From Paenibacillus tyrphae (GTDB lineage: Bacteria > Bacillota > Bacilli > Paenibacillales > NBRC-103111): 64,000 bases of DNA. The position numbers and the translations under genes were made by a program. The DNA is taken from contig NZ_JNVM01000002.1 of the NCBI RefSeq assembly GCF_000722545.1, forward strand, positions 62,001 through 126,000. Direction: 5' to 3'. Of this stretch, positions 50,655 to 58,063 are shown piece after piece. The notes under the pieces were generated by a model, which worked only from the letters and a program-made list of their open reading frames with translations, had not been told where the DNA came from and searched no databases. Every line of letters starts with the position of its first letter. The stretch's first letter is position 1.

Positions 50655-52496
50655 ATGAACTTCCATAGTTCTCCCTTGTACTCACGCCTGCGCCCTCGTC
50701 TGCTATTAGGGCTCGTTACCGCGCTCATCATCTCGCTTTTTTCCGTAATTGCGTCCCCTCTCCCCTCTGCCGCGGCTCCCGCCGGAGGCTATAAAATCGT
50801 CGGCTATTGGCACAACTTCGACAATGGCTCAGGCTTTATCCGGCTGCGCGACGTATCTCCGGATTTTGACGTGATTAACGTTTCGTTCGCGGAGCCGACA
50901 AGCAGCGGTGGTGGTGTGATCGGCTTCACCCCCTATAATTACACCGATGCCGACTTCAAAGCCGACGTCGCGTATCTGCAGAGCAAAGGCAAGAAGGTCG
51001 TCATCTCCATCGGCGGCGCGAACGGTCAAGTGCAGCTCGCGACTACAGCCGCCCGCGACGCGTTCGTCAGCTCGGTGACGGGCATCATCGAGAAATACGG
51101 GTTCGACGGACTCGATGTCGACTTCGAGGGGCATTCGCTCTATTTGAACGCCGGCGATTCCGACTTCCGCCATCCGACAACGCCCGTCATCGTTAATCTG
51201 ATCGACGCGCTCAAGTCGCTGAACAGCCACTTCGGCACGGACAAATTCATTCTGACCATGGCGCCGGAGACGTTCTTCGTCCAGCTCGGGTATTCGTTCT
51301 ACGGCGGAAGCTGCATTAGCTGCGATTCGCGCGCCGGCGCGTACCTGCCCGTCATCTATGCGACTCGCGACATTTTGGACTGGCTCCAAGTGCAAAATTA
51401 TAACTCCGGACCGATCACCGGTCTCGATGACCAGTACCATACGATGGGCAGCGCCGATTTTCACGTCGCCATGGCCGATATGCTGTTGACCGGGTTCCCC
51501 GTGAACAAGAACGCCAACCTGTTCTTCCCGCCGATGCGTCAGGAGCAGGTGCTGCTTGGCTTGCCAGCGAACGGCAATGCAGGCGGCGGCTTTACACCGG
51601 TTGCCGAAGTGCATAAGGCGCTCGACGCGCTCGTGAAGGGCCAGCAGCTTAGCACCTACAAAACGCGGGGCAGCGCAACCGGCTACCCGAACTTTGGCGG
51701 TCTGATGACATGGTCGATCAACTGGGATAAGTTCAATCAATTCGAGTTTTCCACGAAGCACCGCGCGTATTTGAACGCTTTGAACCCGTCGGCACCGGAT
51801 ACGCAGCCGCCGACGGCTCCGACGAATTTGGTATCGACCGGCAAAACCGCGACCAGCGTCTCCCTGTCTTGGAACGCTTCGACCGACAATGTCGGCGTGA
51901 CCGGCTATACCGTCTCCTACGGTTCTTCGCAGGTGAACGTGACGGGCACGAGCACAACGATACAGGGGCTGAAGCCGAACACCAGCTATACGTTCTCGGT
52001 GACGGCCAAGGATGCCGCCGGCAATGTCTCGCCCGCCAGCAATGTGGTGACGGTCAAGACGGACGAATCGTCCGGCGACAACCAAGCCCCGACCGCGCCG
52101 ACCCAACTGAGCGTGGTTTCCAAATCGGCTACGAGCGTAACGTTGAGCTGGGCGGCATCCACCGATAATGTCGGCGTGACCGGATACACGGTCGCCTACG
52201 GCTCTTCGCAAGTGAACGTGACAGGAACGAGTGCAGCGATAGAAGGACTGAATCCGAACACCAACTATACATTCTCGGTAACGGCCAGGGATGCCGCGGG
52301 CAATGTCTCGCCTGCCGCCGTAATTACGGTGACGACGGACGCACCGTCAGGCGCGCAGCCGTGGGCTCCCGGAACCGCCTATAAAATCGGCGATGAGGTT
52401 ACATACGCAGGCAAAACCTATGTGTGCCGCCAAAACCACACTTCACTGCAAGGCTGGGAACCGCCGAATGTTGCGGCGCTGTGGCAGCTGAAGTAA
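50655..52496 (+). CDS. Secreted GH18 chitinase with two FnIII domains and CBM5/12
   Basis: ATG 50655 follows AAAGGAGG at 7 nt (613 residues). A signal peptide covers ~1-40 (LLLGLVTALIISLFSV, then SAAAPA). The GH18 barrel spans ~45-375: SIGG substrate motif in KKVVISIGGANG and the catalytic DxxDxDxE in FDGLDVDFEG, where the final Glu is the acid/base. FnIII-1 is at ~385-470 and FnIII-2 at ~478-562, very similar to each other (both contain STDNVGVTGYTV and DAAGNVSP), so one is a recent duplicate. A CBM5/12 chitin-binding module ends the protein (WAPGTAYKIGDEVTYAGKTY, AALWQLK). It degrades chitin outside the cell; the layout resembles ChiD-type chitinases of Bacillus and Paenibacillus. Confidence 0.95.
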   Translation: MNFHSSPLYSRLRPRLLLGLVTALIISLFSVIASPLPSAAAPAGGYKIVGYWHNFDNGSGFIRLRDVSPDFDVINVSFAEPTSSGGGVIGFTPYNYTDADFKADVAYLQSKGKKVVISIGGANGQVQLATTAARDAFVSSVTGIIEKYGFDGLDVDFEGHSLYLNAGDSDFRHPTTPVIVNLIDALKSLNSHFGTDKFILTMAPETFFVQLGYSFYGGSCISCDSRAGAYLPVIYATRDILDWLQVQNYNSGPITGLDDQYHTMGSADFHVAMADMLLTGFPVNKNANLFFPPMRQEQVLLGLPANGNAGGGFTPVAEVHKALDALVKGQQLSTYKTRGSATGYPNFGGLMTWSINWDKFNQFEFSTKHRAYLNALNPSAPDTQPPTAPTNLVSTGKTATSVSLSWNASTDNVGVTGYTVSYGSSQVNVTGTSTTIQGLKPNTSYTFSVTAKDAAGNVSPASNVVTVKTDESSGDNQAPTAPTQLSVVSKSATSVTLSWAASTDNVGVTGYTVAYGSSQVNVTGTSAAIEGLNPNTNYTFSVTARDAAGNVSPAAVITVTTDAPSGAQPWAPGTAYKIGDEVTYAGKTYVCRQNHTSLQGWEPPNVAALWQLK

Positions 52497-52551
52497 GTCG
52501 AGCACGGAGCGACGGCTGGCGAAGCCGATGATCGCTCGCGCTGCGAAATGC

Positions 52552-52577
52552 CGCTTGCCGCCGGATGGCGGCAAGCG
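52552..52577. terminator. Strong hairpin between convergent genes
   Basis: CGCTTGCCGCC pairs perfectly with GGCGGCAAGCG around GGAT. It lies between the chitinase and DUF1772 stops. There is no T-run on either side, so termination would be weak or Rho-assisted. Confidence 0.5.
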
Positions 52578-52614
52578 CATAAGCTCAAGGTTTGTAGCGG
52601 CCGAGATGCGAGAT

Positions 52615-53097
52615 TCACCACTTCCGGAACGCAAGGATGAACGAAGCCAAGGCCGCAAGAGAGGCAATCGTCCGTACATGATTCCAAGCGACCCACTTGG
52701 AAAGATAAAGATTCCATAGCTGAGCCCCCTCGGAGCTTCCGGGAGCAACCGCAGCCAAAGCGTCATTCAACGGAACGTTAAAGACGACCGTCACCAGAAA
52801 AGAGCCGACGAAGTAAAGTATGCACCCGGCCAGCACATAGGCCGCGCTAGCCGTTCCCCATTTCGTCAAGGAAGCGATCCCCAGAATAACACCCGCCAAG
52901 GCCGTTCCCATAAATACCAAGCTAAACAACGGATTAAGCACCGTGACGTTGATCGACTGCATGGCAGCAATGCCTTGTTCCGCCGGGAGACGGGCCAGAG
53001 CCGACATCACAAAAGTCGAAAAGGTGAAAAACAATCCGGCAACCAAGCCGGAGCCCAATGCCGAAGCATAAGTCAAACCAAACAACAAGTTCCCCAT
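52615..53097 (-). CDS. DUF1772-family membrane protein
   Basis: ATG 53097 follows GGAGGTG at 7 nt (160 residues); an in-frame ATG 18 nt further up is less well placed. There are four hydrophobic segments, and the FNVPLNDAL motif near residue 110 (VVFNVPLNDALAAV) plus a Trp-rich WNLYLSKWVAWNHVR helix mark DUF1772 (anthrone-oxygenase-like fold). Members are often next to MarR or TetR regulators; their chemistry in Bacillota is not established. Its promoter carries the same TTGTTTGTACAA palindrome as the MarR gene, so it is the likely target of that regulator. Confidence 0.85.
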   Translation of the reverse strand: MGNLLFGLTYASALGSGLVAGLFFTFSTFVMSALARLPAEQGIAAMQSINVTVLNPLFSLVFMGTALAGVILGIASLTKWGTASAAYVLAGCILYFVGSFLVTVVFNVPLNDALAAVAPGSSEGAQLWNLYLSKWVAWNHVRTIASLAALASFILAFRKW

Positions 53098-53102
53098 TCG
53101 GC

Positions 53103-53174
53103 TCACACCTCCCATACACAGACACCTGCGGCTAATTTCGCATCCTGGGCTGTTTTCACATCCTGCTTGTTCAT
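53103..53174 (-). CDS. 23-residue leader ORF ahead of the DUF1772 gene
   Basis: ATG 53174 has an excellent AAGGAGG at 7 nt and lies right behind a TATAAT. It encodes MNKQDVKTAQDAKLAAGVC and four more residues (VWEV), stopping 5 nt before the DUF1772 start and covering that gene's GGAGGTG site. It is thus the first translated unit of the MarR-controlled mRNA. It may be a coupling or regulatory leader, or a shortened former gene. No family is recognised. Confidence 0.45.
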   Translation of the reverse strand: MNKQDVKTAQDAKLAAGVCVWEV

Positions 53175-53192
53175 TGATTTTCCTCCTTATTC

Positions 53193-53217
53193 ATTATACG
53201 ATTGTTTGTACAAGCAA
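53193..53217 (-). promoter_or_regulatory. MarR-type operator and -10 of the DUF1772 transcript
   Basis: On the minus strand TTGCTTGTACAAACAA (53202-53217; palindrome with one mismatch) lies just upstream of a perfect TATAAT (53193-53198), i.e. in the promoter spacer. The core TTGTTTGTACAA is shared with the site at 53696-53719. Confidence 0.7.
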
Positions 53218-53243
53218 ATGTTTATTCAAAATCAAATGAAAAC

Positions 53244-53669
53244 TCATTCGATTTTTTCCAACCGGTCGCTCACCTCATCTAATTGAAGCGACAGTGCGTC
53301 ACTTTCTTCTCCGAGAATGGCTGCATAGCGGCTCCGGAGATTAATCCAGCACTCGTTAATGCTGGCTTCCAGCGCTTTGCCTTTATCCGTTGCGTAGATC
53401 AGCGATAACCTGCCCTCTACACGGTTATACAGCAAGCCTTTGGCCGCGAGCTTCTCAATAAGGCGAGTTACCGTGGATGGCTGAAGGTGTAAAATTTGGC
53501 CTAGCTCTTTCTGCGAAATTCCGTCATGTTCATACACGGCCATAAGCAAGAACGCAGAGGTCGGAGACACGCCGCTTGAGGCAAATTCATCCTCCGCCAT
53601 TTTGGTAATTACCCTGCCGAGACGATTTGCCGTGAAATATAGACACTCTTTAAGATAAACCTCCAACAT
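53244..53669 (-). CDS. MarR-family transcriptional regulator
   Basis: This is a 141-residue protein; ATG 53669 follows GAGG at 8 nt. The winged helix covers residues ~30-100: SPTSAFLLMAVYEHDGISQKELGQIL, then recognition helix LQPSTVTRLIEKLAAKGLL and the wing RVEGRLSLIYATDKGKAL. There is no Cys residue near the N-terminus of the OhrR type (only one Cys, ECLYF at ~9), so peroxide sensing is possible but unproven. A perfect 24-bp palindrome overlaps its own promoter and a related one lies before the DUF1772 operon, so it is probably an autorepressor of both. Confidence 0.9.
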   Translation of the reverse strand: MLEVYLKECLYFTANRLGRVITKMAEDEFASSGVSPTSAFLLMAVYEHDGISQKELGQILHLQPSTVTRLIEKLAAKGLLYNRVEGRLSLIYATDKGKALEASINECWINLRSRYAAILGEESDALSLQLDEVSDRLEKIE

Positions 53670-53695
53670 GGCCGCAACCTCAACTCCTCATCTTT

Positions 53696-53743
53696 AAATT
53701 TGTTTGTACAAACAAATTTAATCGAAATTCCGTTTTTTGTCAA
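53696..53743 (-). promoter_or_regulatory. marR promoter with a perfect 24-bp palindromic operator
   Basis: On the minus strand TTGACA (53738-53743), 17 bp, then TAAATT (53715-53720). The half-site AAATTTGTTTGT and its exact inverse fill 53696-53719, overlapping the -10 and the start site. This is the cleanest promoter/operator in the window. Confidence 0.85.
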
Positions 53744-53925
53744 GGATGTTTTACCCAAATCCCCTAAAGCTGTTCTTGCAGCAGCAACGACCTCATATCG
53801 AGCTTGGACGGCCAGGACGTCCGGAGGAGCTAACCGCCGCGGTCGTGTTTCTAGCCTCCGAGCAAGCCTCCTTTATTAACGGCACGAATCTGCGCGTTGA
53901 CGGCGGGTCTGTCGCCAGTATCTAG
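53737..53925 (+). pseudogene. Remnant of a short-chain dehydrogenase (C-terminal end)
   Basis: About 50 codons ending at TAG 53925 match the C-terminus of SDR oxidoreductases: GRPGRPEELTAAVVFLASEQ, ASFINGTNLRVDGG and SVASI. This is the cofactor/substrate-loop end of a ~250-residue enzyme. The Rossmann GxxxGxG and YxxxK parts are missing, and the 5' part runs into the marR promoter. It is non-functional; probably a deletion scar of a former marR-divergent SDR gene. Confidence 0.75.
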
Positions 53926-53941
53926 CCGATCGTGTGAACGA

Positions 53942-53967
53942 AGCCGTAGAAGTTTTTTTCTACGGCT
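53942..53967 (+). terminator. Hairpin after the SDR remnant
   Basis: AGCCGTAGAA pairs perfectly with TTCTACGGCT around six bases (GTTTTT). It is likely the surviving terminator of the former SDR gene; the T-run after it is weak. Confidence 0.6.
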
Positions 53968-54027
53968 CTTCGGATGCTTCTACCCTACCGGTTTGATCAC
54001 AGAACACAGCGTGAACCGTTCGAGCGT

Positions 54028-54465
54028 TTAATTCACGATAAATTTAATTCTGGTTCCGTCCGCGTATTTGGAAAGCTTATTCCCTACCCAGCTTCCCGCC
54101 CCCCGGTTGTCTGACGGATTAATGTACCGAATATCCGCGCCTCTTCCCCCTTCCAAGCACATCGCCATCGGCCATTCGTCCCGATCGTAGCCTTTCTTCG
54201 GCGGATAGCCTTTCAGAGACTCTGCGCGCCGCTCCCGGGTACCGTCGCGCTCGATAGTACAGACATCCGATTTGCCCGCTGCAATGGCATCTTTAATATG
54301 CGCTCCGGTTTCGGGGTAGCGGTCTCTCGGAAAAACGAGAATGTAGTCGTAAGATGATGCCGCAAAGGAAACGTTATTCGAGCCTGCAACCGGGAAAAAA
54401 CTTGCCAGTAAAACCGAGATGAGGAATAAAATCGAAAATAGCGCCTTGCCCTGCTTCTTGATCAT
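54028..54465 (-). CDS. NucB-like secreted deoxyribonuclease
   Basis: ATG 54465 follows GGAGGT at 8 nt (145 residues). A signal peptide covers ~1-35 ([20 protein letters not shown]). The mature part is the NucA/NucB DNase domain: [48 protein letters not shown] and [13 protein letters not shown]. The Asp/Glu and the two Cys in the core are present. NucB of Bacillus degrades extracellular DNA during sporulation and disperses biofilm. The length matches the family. Its own promoter lies upstream, with a palindrome at the start site. Confidence 0.93.
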   Translation of the reverse strand: MIKKQGKALFSILFLISVLLASFFPVAGSNNVSFAASSYDYILVFPRDRYPETGAHIKDAIAAGKSDVCTIERDGTRERRAESLKGYPPKKGYDRDEWPMAMCLEGGRGADIRYINPSDNRGAGSWVGNKLSKYADGTRIKFIVN

Positions 54466-54490
54466 TCGATTACCTCCATATTTCATATTT

Positions 54491-54538
54491 GGAATATTAT
54501 TCCTTAATCATTGTAGTTGATAAAAGATTACCACTCAA
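54491..54538 (-). promoter_or_regulatory. nucB promoter with start-site palindrome
   Basis: On the minus strand TTGAGT (54533-54538), 17-bp spacer, TACAAT (54510-54515). Seven bases downstream is GGAATAATATTCC (54491-54503), a perfect 6-1-6 palindrome over the expected +1, placed as a repressor site would be. Confidence 0.6.
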
Positions 54539-54588
54539 TAGTTTTGTGCCAAGTTATTTCTATAACTTTTGTAAAGACGTTATGGCCG

Positions 54589-54630
54589 AAAAAAAGCCAG
54601 GTCTTCTTCTTGGCAGAAGTCGACCTGGCT
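54589..54630 (-). terminator. Rho-independent terminator of the amidase gene
   Basis: On the minus strand AGCCAGGTC pairs with GACCTGGCT (an inner ACTTCT/AAGAAG stem adds to it), followed by TTTTTTT. Confidence 0.88.
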
Positions 54631-54661
54631 TTCTCTCCGTCTGTATGTGGGAATGAAGCGC

Positions 54662-56110
54662 TTATTGCATACTTGCCGCATGAACGCCGGGGCGTCTATG
54701 GCTCCATGGCCGGGCGGCCTCCAATTGTCCTGCAAGCTGCAGCAGCGTAGCTTCGTCGGCGAATCGTCCGGCAAACTGCATCCCGATCGGCAAGCCGTCC
54801 GCGCTCCAACCGAGCGGCAGCGAAATAGCGGGCTGGCCCGTCGTATTAAAGAGACTCGTGAACGGGGCGTGGGTAAACACCTGCTCCGTCCAGCGTCTTA
54901 CATCGACTTCCGGATCGTTGGCATTCAGCACGCCCAGCGGAAGCGGTGGTGATGCGATCGTCGGGGAAAGCAGCACATCAACCTGCTCAAAAAAACGGCC
55001 GACGGATCGGGAAGCTTTCGCGCTGATATCGATAGCCGTGAGCAGATCATGGGCGGACAAGGACGCGCCGTGCCGGTACGCTTTCAGGATCGTCGCTTCA
55101 AGGTTATGTTCCGACGGTGTACGATTCAGGGCTTTCGCAAGCCGCTCGATCCCATGGTAAGTATTGGCCACCCAGATGTGCATCGTCGCCACGAACAATG
55201 CCTCGTAGTCCACCTTCGGCAGAGCCTCGACTAATTCGTGCCCCAGCTCTTCGCATAGGCTGACGGTTTCGTGCAATACCCGCAAGCATTCCGCGTCAAC
55301 GGGCGTGCCGGATAACGGCTTGGCCGTCCAGGCGATCCGCAACCGCCCCGGCGCCGCAGCCGCTTCTACGGAAAAGGGTCGGCCCGGCCTCTCCGCCCAA
55401 GCATACGCGCCCGGATCGGGACCCGCTACCGCATCCAGCAGCGCAGCCGCATCGCGAACCGTTTTGGTTACGGCAAACTGAACTCCAAGGCCGCTTAAGA
55501 CTTCTCCGCTGTCCGGTCCGTTGGGCGTTCGCCCGCGTGTCGGCTTCAAGCCGACCAGGCCGTTGCAAGACGCCGGAATGCGGATGGATCCTCCGCCGTC
55601 ATTGGCATGGGCGAACGGCACGATGCCTGCCGCTACCGCCGCGGCCGAGCCGCCGCTTGAACCGCCGGGACTCCTTTCCGGATTCCAAGGGTTTCTCGTC
55701 GGCCCGTACAAGACCGCTTCCGTCGTCGCGTTGAATCCAAATTCCGGCGCCGTGGTGGACCCCAACGTCACCAGACCTGCCTGACGGAACCGCCTCATCA
55801 GCTCGGAGTCGTACGGGTAAACCATCCCTTCTCCCAGTCGGCTGCCGCTGTTGAGAGGCACTCCGGCAGCATGCAGCGTCGAATCCTTGGTCAAAAACGG
55901 GACACCTGCAAACGGGCCGTCCGGTAAAATGGACTCGCTCTCCTTTTCCGCTTGCTCCTGCATCGAGACGGCCATCACATTCAATTGCGGATTCACCAGC
56001 CGGATAGCTTCGCTGGCCAACGCCGTCAGTTCCCGGGGCGTAACCTCGCCGCGCTTGACCAGCTCAGCCAGTCCCAGACCGTCATAACTCGAATACTCGG
56101 ATAACTTCAT
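54662..56110 (-). CDS. Amidase-signature hydrolase
   Basis: Start codons GTG 56116, ATG 56113 and ATG 56110 lie in a row behind AGAGGTG; 56110 has the best spacing (482 residues). The Ser-cisSer-Lys triad is complete: Lys in GVPFLTKDST (~75), the cis-Ser and nucleophile Ser in RSPGGSSGGSAAAVAAGIVP and HANDGGGSIRIPAS. The C-terminal FTSLFNTTGQPAISLPLGW and GLPIGMQFAGRF also fit. The family hydrolyses amides, including glutamyl-tRNA in GatA, but no GatB or GatC is nearby and the length and context suggest a stand-alone amidase of unknown substrate. It is divergent from a MerR regulator. Confidence 0.9.
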   Translation of the reverse strand: MKLSEYSSYDGLGLAELVKRGEVTPRELTALASEAIRLVNPQLNVMAVSMQEQAEKESESILPDGPFAGVPFLTKDSTLHAAGVPLNSGSRLGEGMVYPYDSELMRRFRQAGLVTLGSTTAPEFGFNATTEAVLYGPTRNPWNPERSPGGSSGGSAAAVAAGIVPFAHANDGGGSIRIPASCNGLVGLKPTRGRTPNGPDSGEVLSGLGVQFAVTKTVRDAAALLDAVAGPDPGAYAWAERPGRPFSVEAAAAPGRLRIAWTAKPLSGTPVDAECLRVLHETVSLCEELGHELVEALPKVDYEALFVATMHIWVANTYHGIERLAKALNRTPSEHNLEATILKAYRHGASLSAHDLLTAIDISAKASRSVGRFFEQVDVLLSPTIASPPLPLGVLNANDPEVDVRRWTEQVFTHAPFTSLFNTTGQPAISLPLGWSADGLPIGMQFAGRFADEATLLQLAGQLEAARPWSHRRPGVHAASMQ

Positions 56111-56267
56111 CATCACTCACCTCTTTCTTGGTAATGCACTTATCATAAGAGGTGGAGCGTCCTTGAGATCAAGCCCGCAAAAAACCACTTTTTCCAAAAA
56201 AATCTGGAGTACCCCCACATTTTTATTATAATATTCATATATTAAGGTAGAATTAGGGGTTGCTTAC

Positions 56268-57524
56268 ATGAAAATCGGGGCATTCGCCAAACGGTTTGAC
56301 GTGTCTGTCGATACGGTCCGTTACTACATTGAGCTGGGGCTGCTGCTTCCGGATAAAAAAGCAAGCGCCCAATATGAGTTTACTCCTTCGTGCGTAGACG
56401 ATATGGTGCTCATCAACGAGATGAAGCAGTATCATTTTACGCTCCAGGAGATCCGTCAGATGCTTCTGTTTAAGCGGATCACTGACTTTACCGTCGTCGA
56501 AGACGCCCGCTGCCATTATCTGCGTTTGTTGAACGAAAAGAAGCTGCAGCTGAAGAGAGACAAAGAGCAGCTAGAAAACGCTCTGCGGCAGATCGAAAAC
56601 AAATTGCGCGCTTTGCAAGACGAACCGGAGGTGGGAGCGCAGACCGGGGTGCCTTACTCCTTTTTGCCCCTGCTCTACTGCCCTTCCTGCCAGATCCCGC
56701 TGCAAATCCGTAACGCCCACCTTCAGGGAAAATATATGCTAAGCGGGCAATTGTACTGCCGCTGCTCTTATCGGGCGGAAATCCGAGACGGCATCCTGCT
56801 CACCGCCGACAAAGAAAACGCTCGCTCCGCCTATACCTATGGCAATGATCACGAGCGCTTTGAACTGCTCTCCTCCGCTTTTATCCGCCTGACGGAAAAG
56901 GGCAGCCTGTGGATGGCCGGCCGTCTTATGAGCGAGCCTCCTGCGAAGCACCGGCTGATTGTGGAAGCCAACGCTGACGTGTATACGATTCTGCCGAAAT
57001 ATATCCCGTCTCTCCCGCCGGAGACGATGTACGTTTTTTGCGGTACGTCGCGCGAAATGCTTTCTAGGCTCAAGGAGCGGCTTACGCAGAGCCATGCCGA
57101 TTTGCAGGCGCTGTACCTCGAGAGCGGCGATTGGCAGCTTCCGCTTGCTCCCGCTACCGTCGACTTGATCGTCGATAGCTTTTCGTTCAACGACTTTTCG
57201 TTGGACAACCGGCTCTTCCCGCTTCTCCCGATACTGCCTTATCTCAAGCCGGACGCCCGTGTGCTCGGAAACTATTTGTTTTACCAGCCGCCCGCAGCTT
57301 CGCTTTCGCAAATTCGCCATCTGTTTCCGCAAGCGCATGAGCGAACCTATTATCCGGATTATTTGGACGAGAACTTCTCCCGTATCGGCATGGAGCTGTC
57401 CGAGCGCGAGCTGCTTGGTACCATGAGCGATCCGGGCAGCTATTTGCGCTATCACGTTCCGAATGAAAAGCTTCATCTGTTAGCCTATCTGGCTAAACAT
57501 CGTGATGATGGGACTTCGCCTTAA
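56268..57524 (+). CDS. MerR-family regulator with a large C-terminal methyltransferase-like domain
   Basis: This is a 418-residue protein, whereas simple MerR proteins are ~130-270. Residues 1-70 are a MerR winged helix (MKIGAFAKRFDVSVDTVRYY, then the IRQMLLFK helix), followed by a coiled coil at ~85-130 (LNEKKLQLKRDKEQLENALR). Residues ~150-185 have CPSC and CRC, a possible zinc ribbon. The rest (LIVEANADVYTILPKYI, FCGTSREMLSRL, LPLAPATVDLIVDSFSFND) looks like a Rossmann methyltransferase as in RlmA-like enzymes, but the glycine-rich SAM loop is degenerate, so it may sense rather than methylate. AGGGG lies 8 nt before ATG 56268. It is divergent from the amidase, its possible target. Confidence 0.75.
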   Translation: MKIGAFAKRFDVSVDTVRYYIELGLLLPDKKASAQYEFTPSCVDDMVLINEMKQYHFTLQEIRQMLLFKRITDFTVVEDARCHYLRLLNEKKLQLKRDKEQLENALRQIENKLRALQDEPEVGAQTGVPYSFLPLLYCPSCQIPLQIRNAHLQGKYMLSGQLYCRCSYRAEIRDGILLTADKENARSAYTYGNDHERFELLSSAFIRLTEKGSLWMAGRLMSEPPAKHRLIVEANADVYTILPKYIPSLPPETMYVFCGTSREMLSRLKERLTQSHADLQALYLESGDWQLPLAPATVDLIVDSFSFNDFSLDNRLFPLLPILPYLKPDARVLGNYLFYQPPAASLSQIRHLFPQAHERTYYPDYLDENFSRIGMELSERELLGTMSDPGSYLRYHVPNEKLHLLAYLAKHRDDGTSP

Positions 57525-57564
57525 GTATCAGCCGTTACCGGCTAACAATCGATGAAAAACAAAA

Positions 57565-57595
57565 GCCGCCGGACGATGTGTCCGGCGACTTGCAT
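57565..57595 (-). terminator. Rho-independent terminator of trxA
   Basis: On the minus strand GTCGCCGGAC pairs with GTCCGGCGGC around ACATC, then TTTTGTTTTTC. It also ends plus-strand reading from the MerR gene less efficiently. Confidence 0.85.
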
Positions 57596-57626
57596 TAGGG
57601 GCTGTTCCACTGCTCTTCAGCTCGTA

Positions 57627-57947
57627 CTACTTTTTATGACTGTCTATAAATTTTTTAAGTTCTTCCACAGGAATGGCGCCAACGATTTTGTCGACCGGTT
57701 CACCGTTTTTAAATAAGATCGTCGTTGGAATGCTCATGACTCCAAACTGAGCGGCCGTATTGGCTTCTTCATCTACATTGACCTTGAGAATTCTCACGTC
57801 GCTGTTATGTTCCCGATCAAACGCTTCGAGTATGGTACCGAAAAAGCGGCAAGGCGCGCACCAAGTCGCCCAAAAATTGACTAATGTCAATCCATCGTTT
57901 TTTAAATCATTGGTAAAGGTAGTATCCGTAGTATGGCAAATGGTCAT
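57627..57947 (-). CDS. trxA: Thioredoxin with WCAPC active site
   Basis: This is a 106-residue thioredoxin: LVNFWATWCAPCRFFGTILEAF, the buried Asp before the active site is shifted, and the cis-Pro is in SIPTTILFKNG. The usual WCGPC is WCAPC, a variant found in some bacterial thioredoxins. GGGAGG precedes ATG 57947. It is the third gene after an Rrf2 regulator and a thioredoxin-reductase-like flavoprotein on the same strand, so the three form a dithiol redox unit. This is unlikely to be the only thioredoxin of the cell; its expression is probably regulated by the Rrf2 protein. Confidence 0.9.
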   Translation of the reverse strand: MTICHTTDTTFTNDLKNDGLTLVNFWATWCAPCRFFGTILEAFDREHNSDVRILKVNVDEEANTAAQFGVMSIPTTILFKNGEPVDKIVGAIPVEELKKFIDSHKK

Positions 57948-58063
57948 TTGTAGCTTCCTCCCTTTATTCCTATCCTAAATTTAATTCAAATAAATCGAAC
58001 CGACGGAGATTTCATCACCTCCTCCACCCTGCTCCGCGGTTCCGGCAGCTAGCTAAGCTTCTA

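Noticed and set aside
50829..52211. Minus-strand open frame opposite the chitinase (460 codons)
   Set aside because: Its composition is that of an antisense shadow, and it lies wholly within a convincing GH18-FnIII gene with signal peptide.
54662..56110. gatA (glutamyl-tRNA amidotransferase subunit A)
   Set aside because: The signature is shared by all amidases. No gatB or gatC is nearby, and the gene stands alone opposite a MerR regulator.
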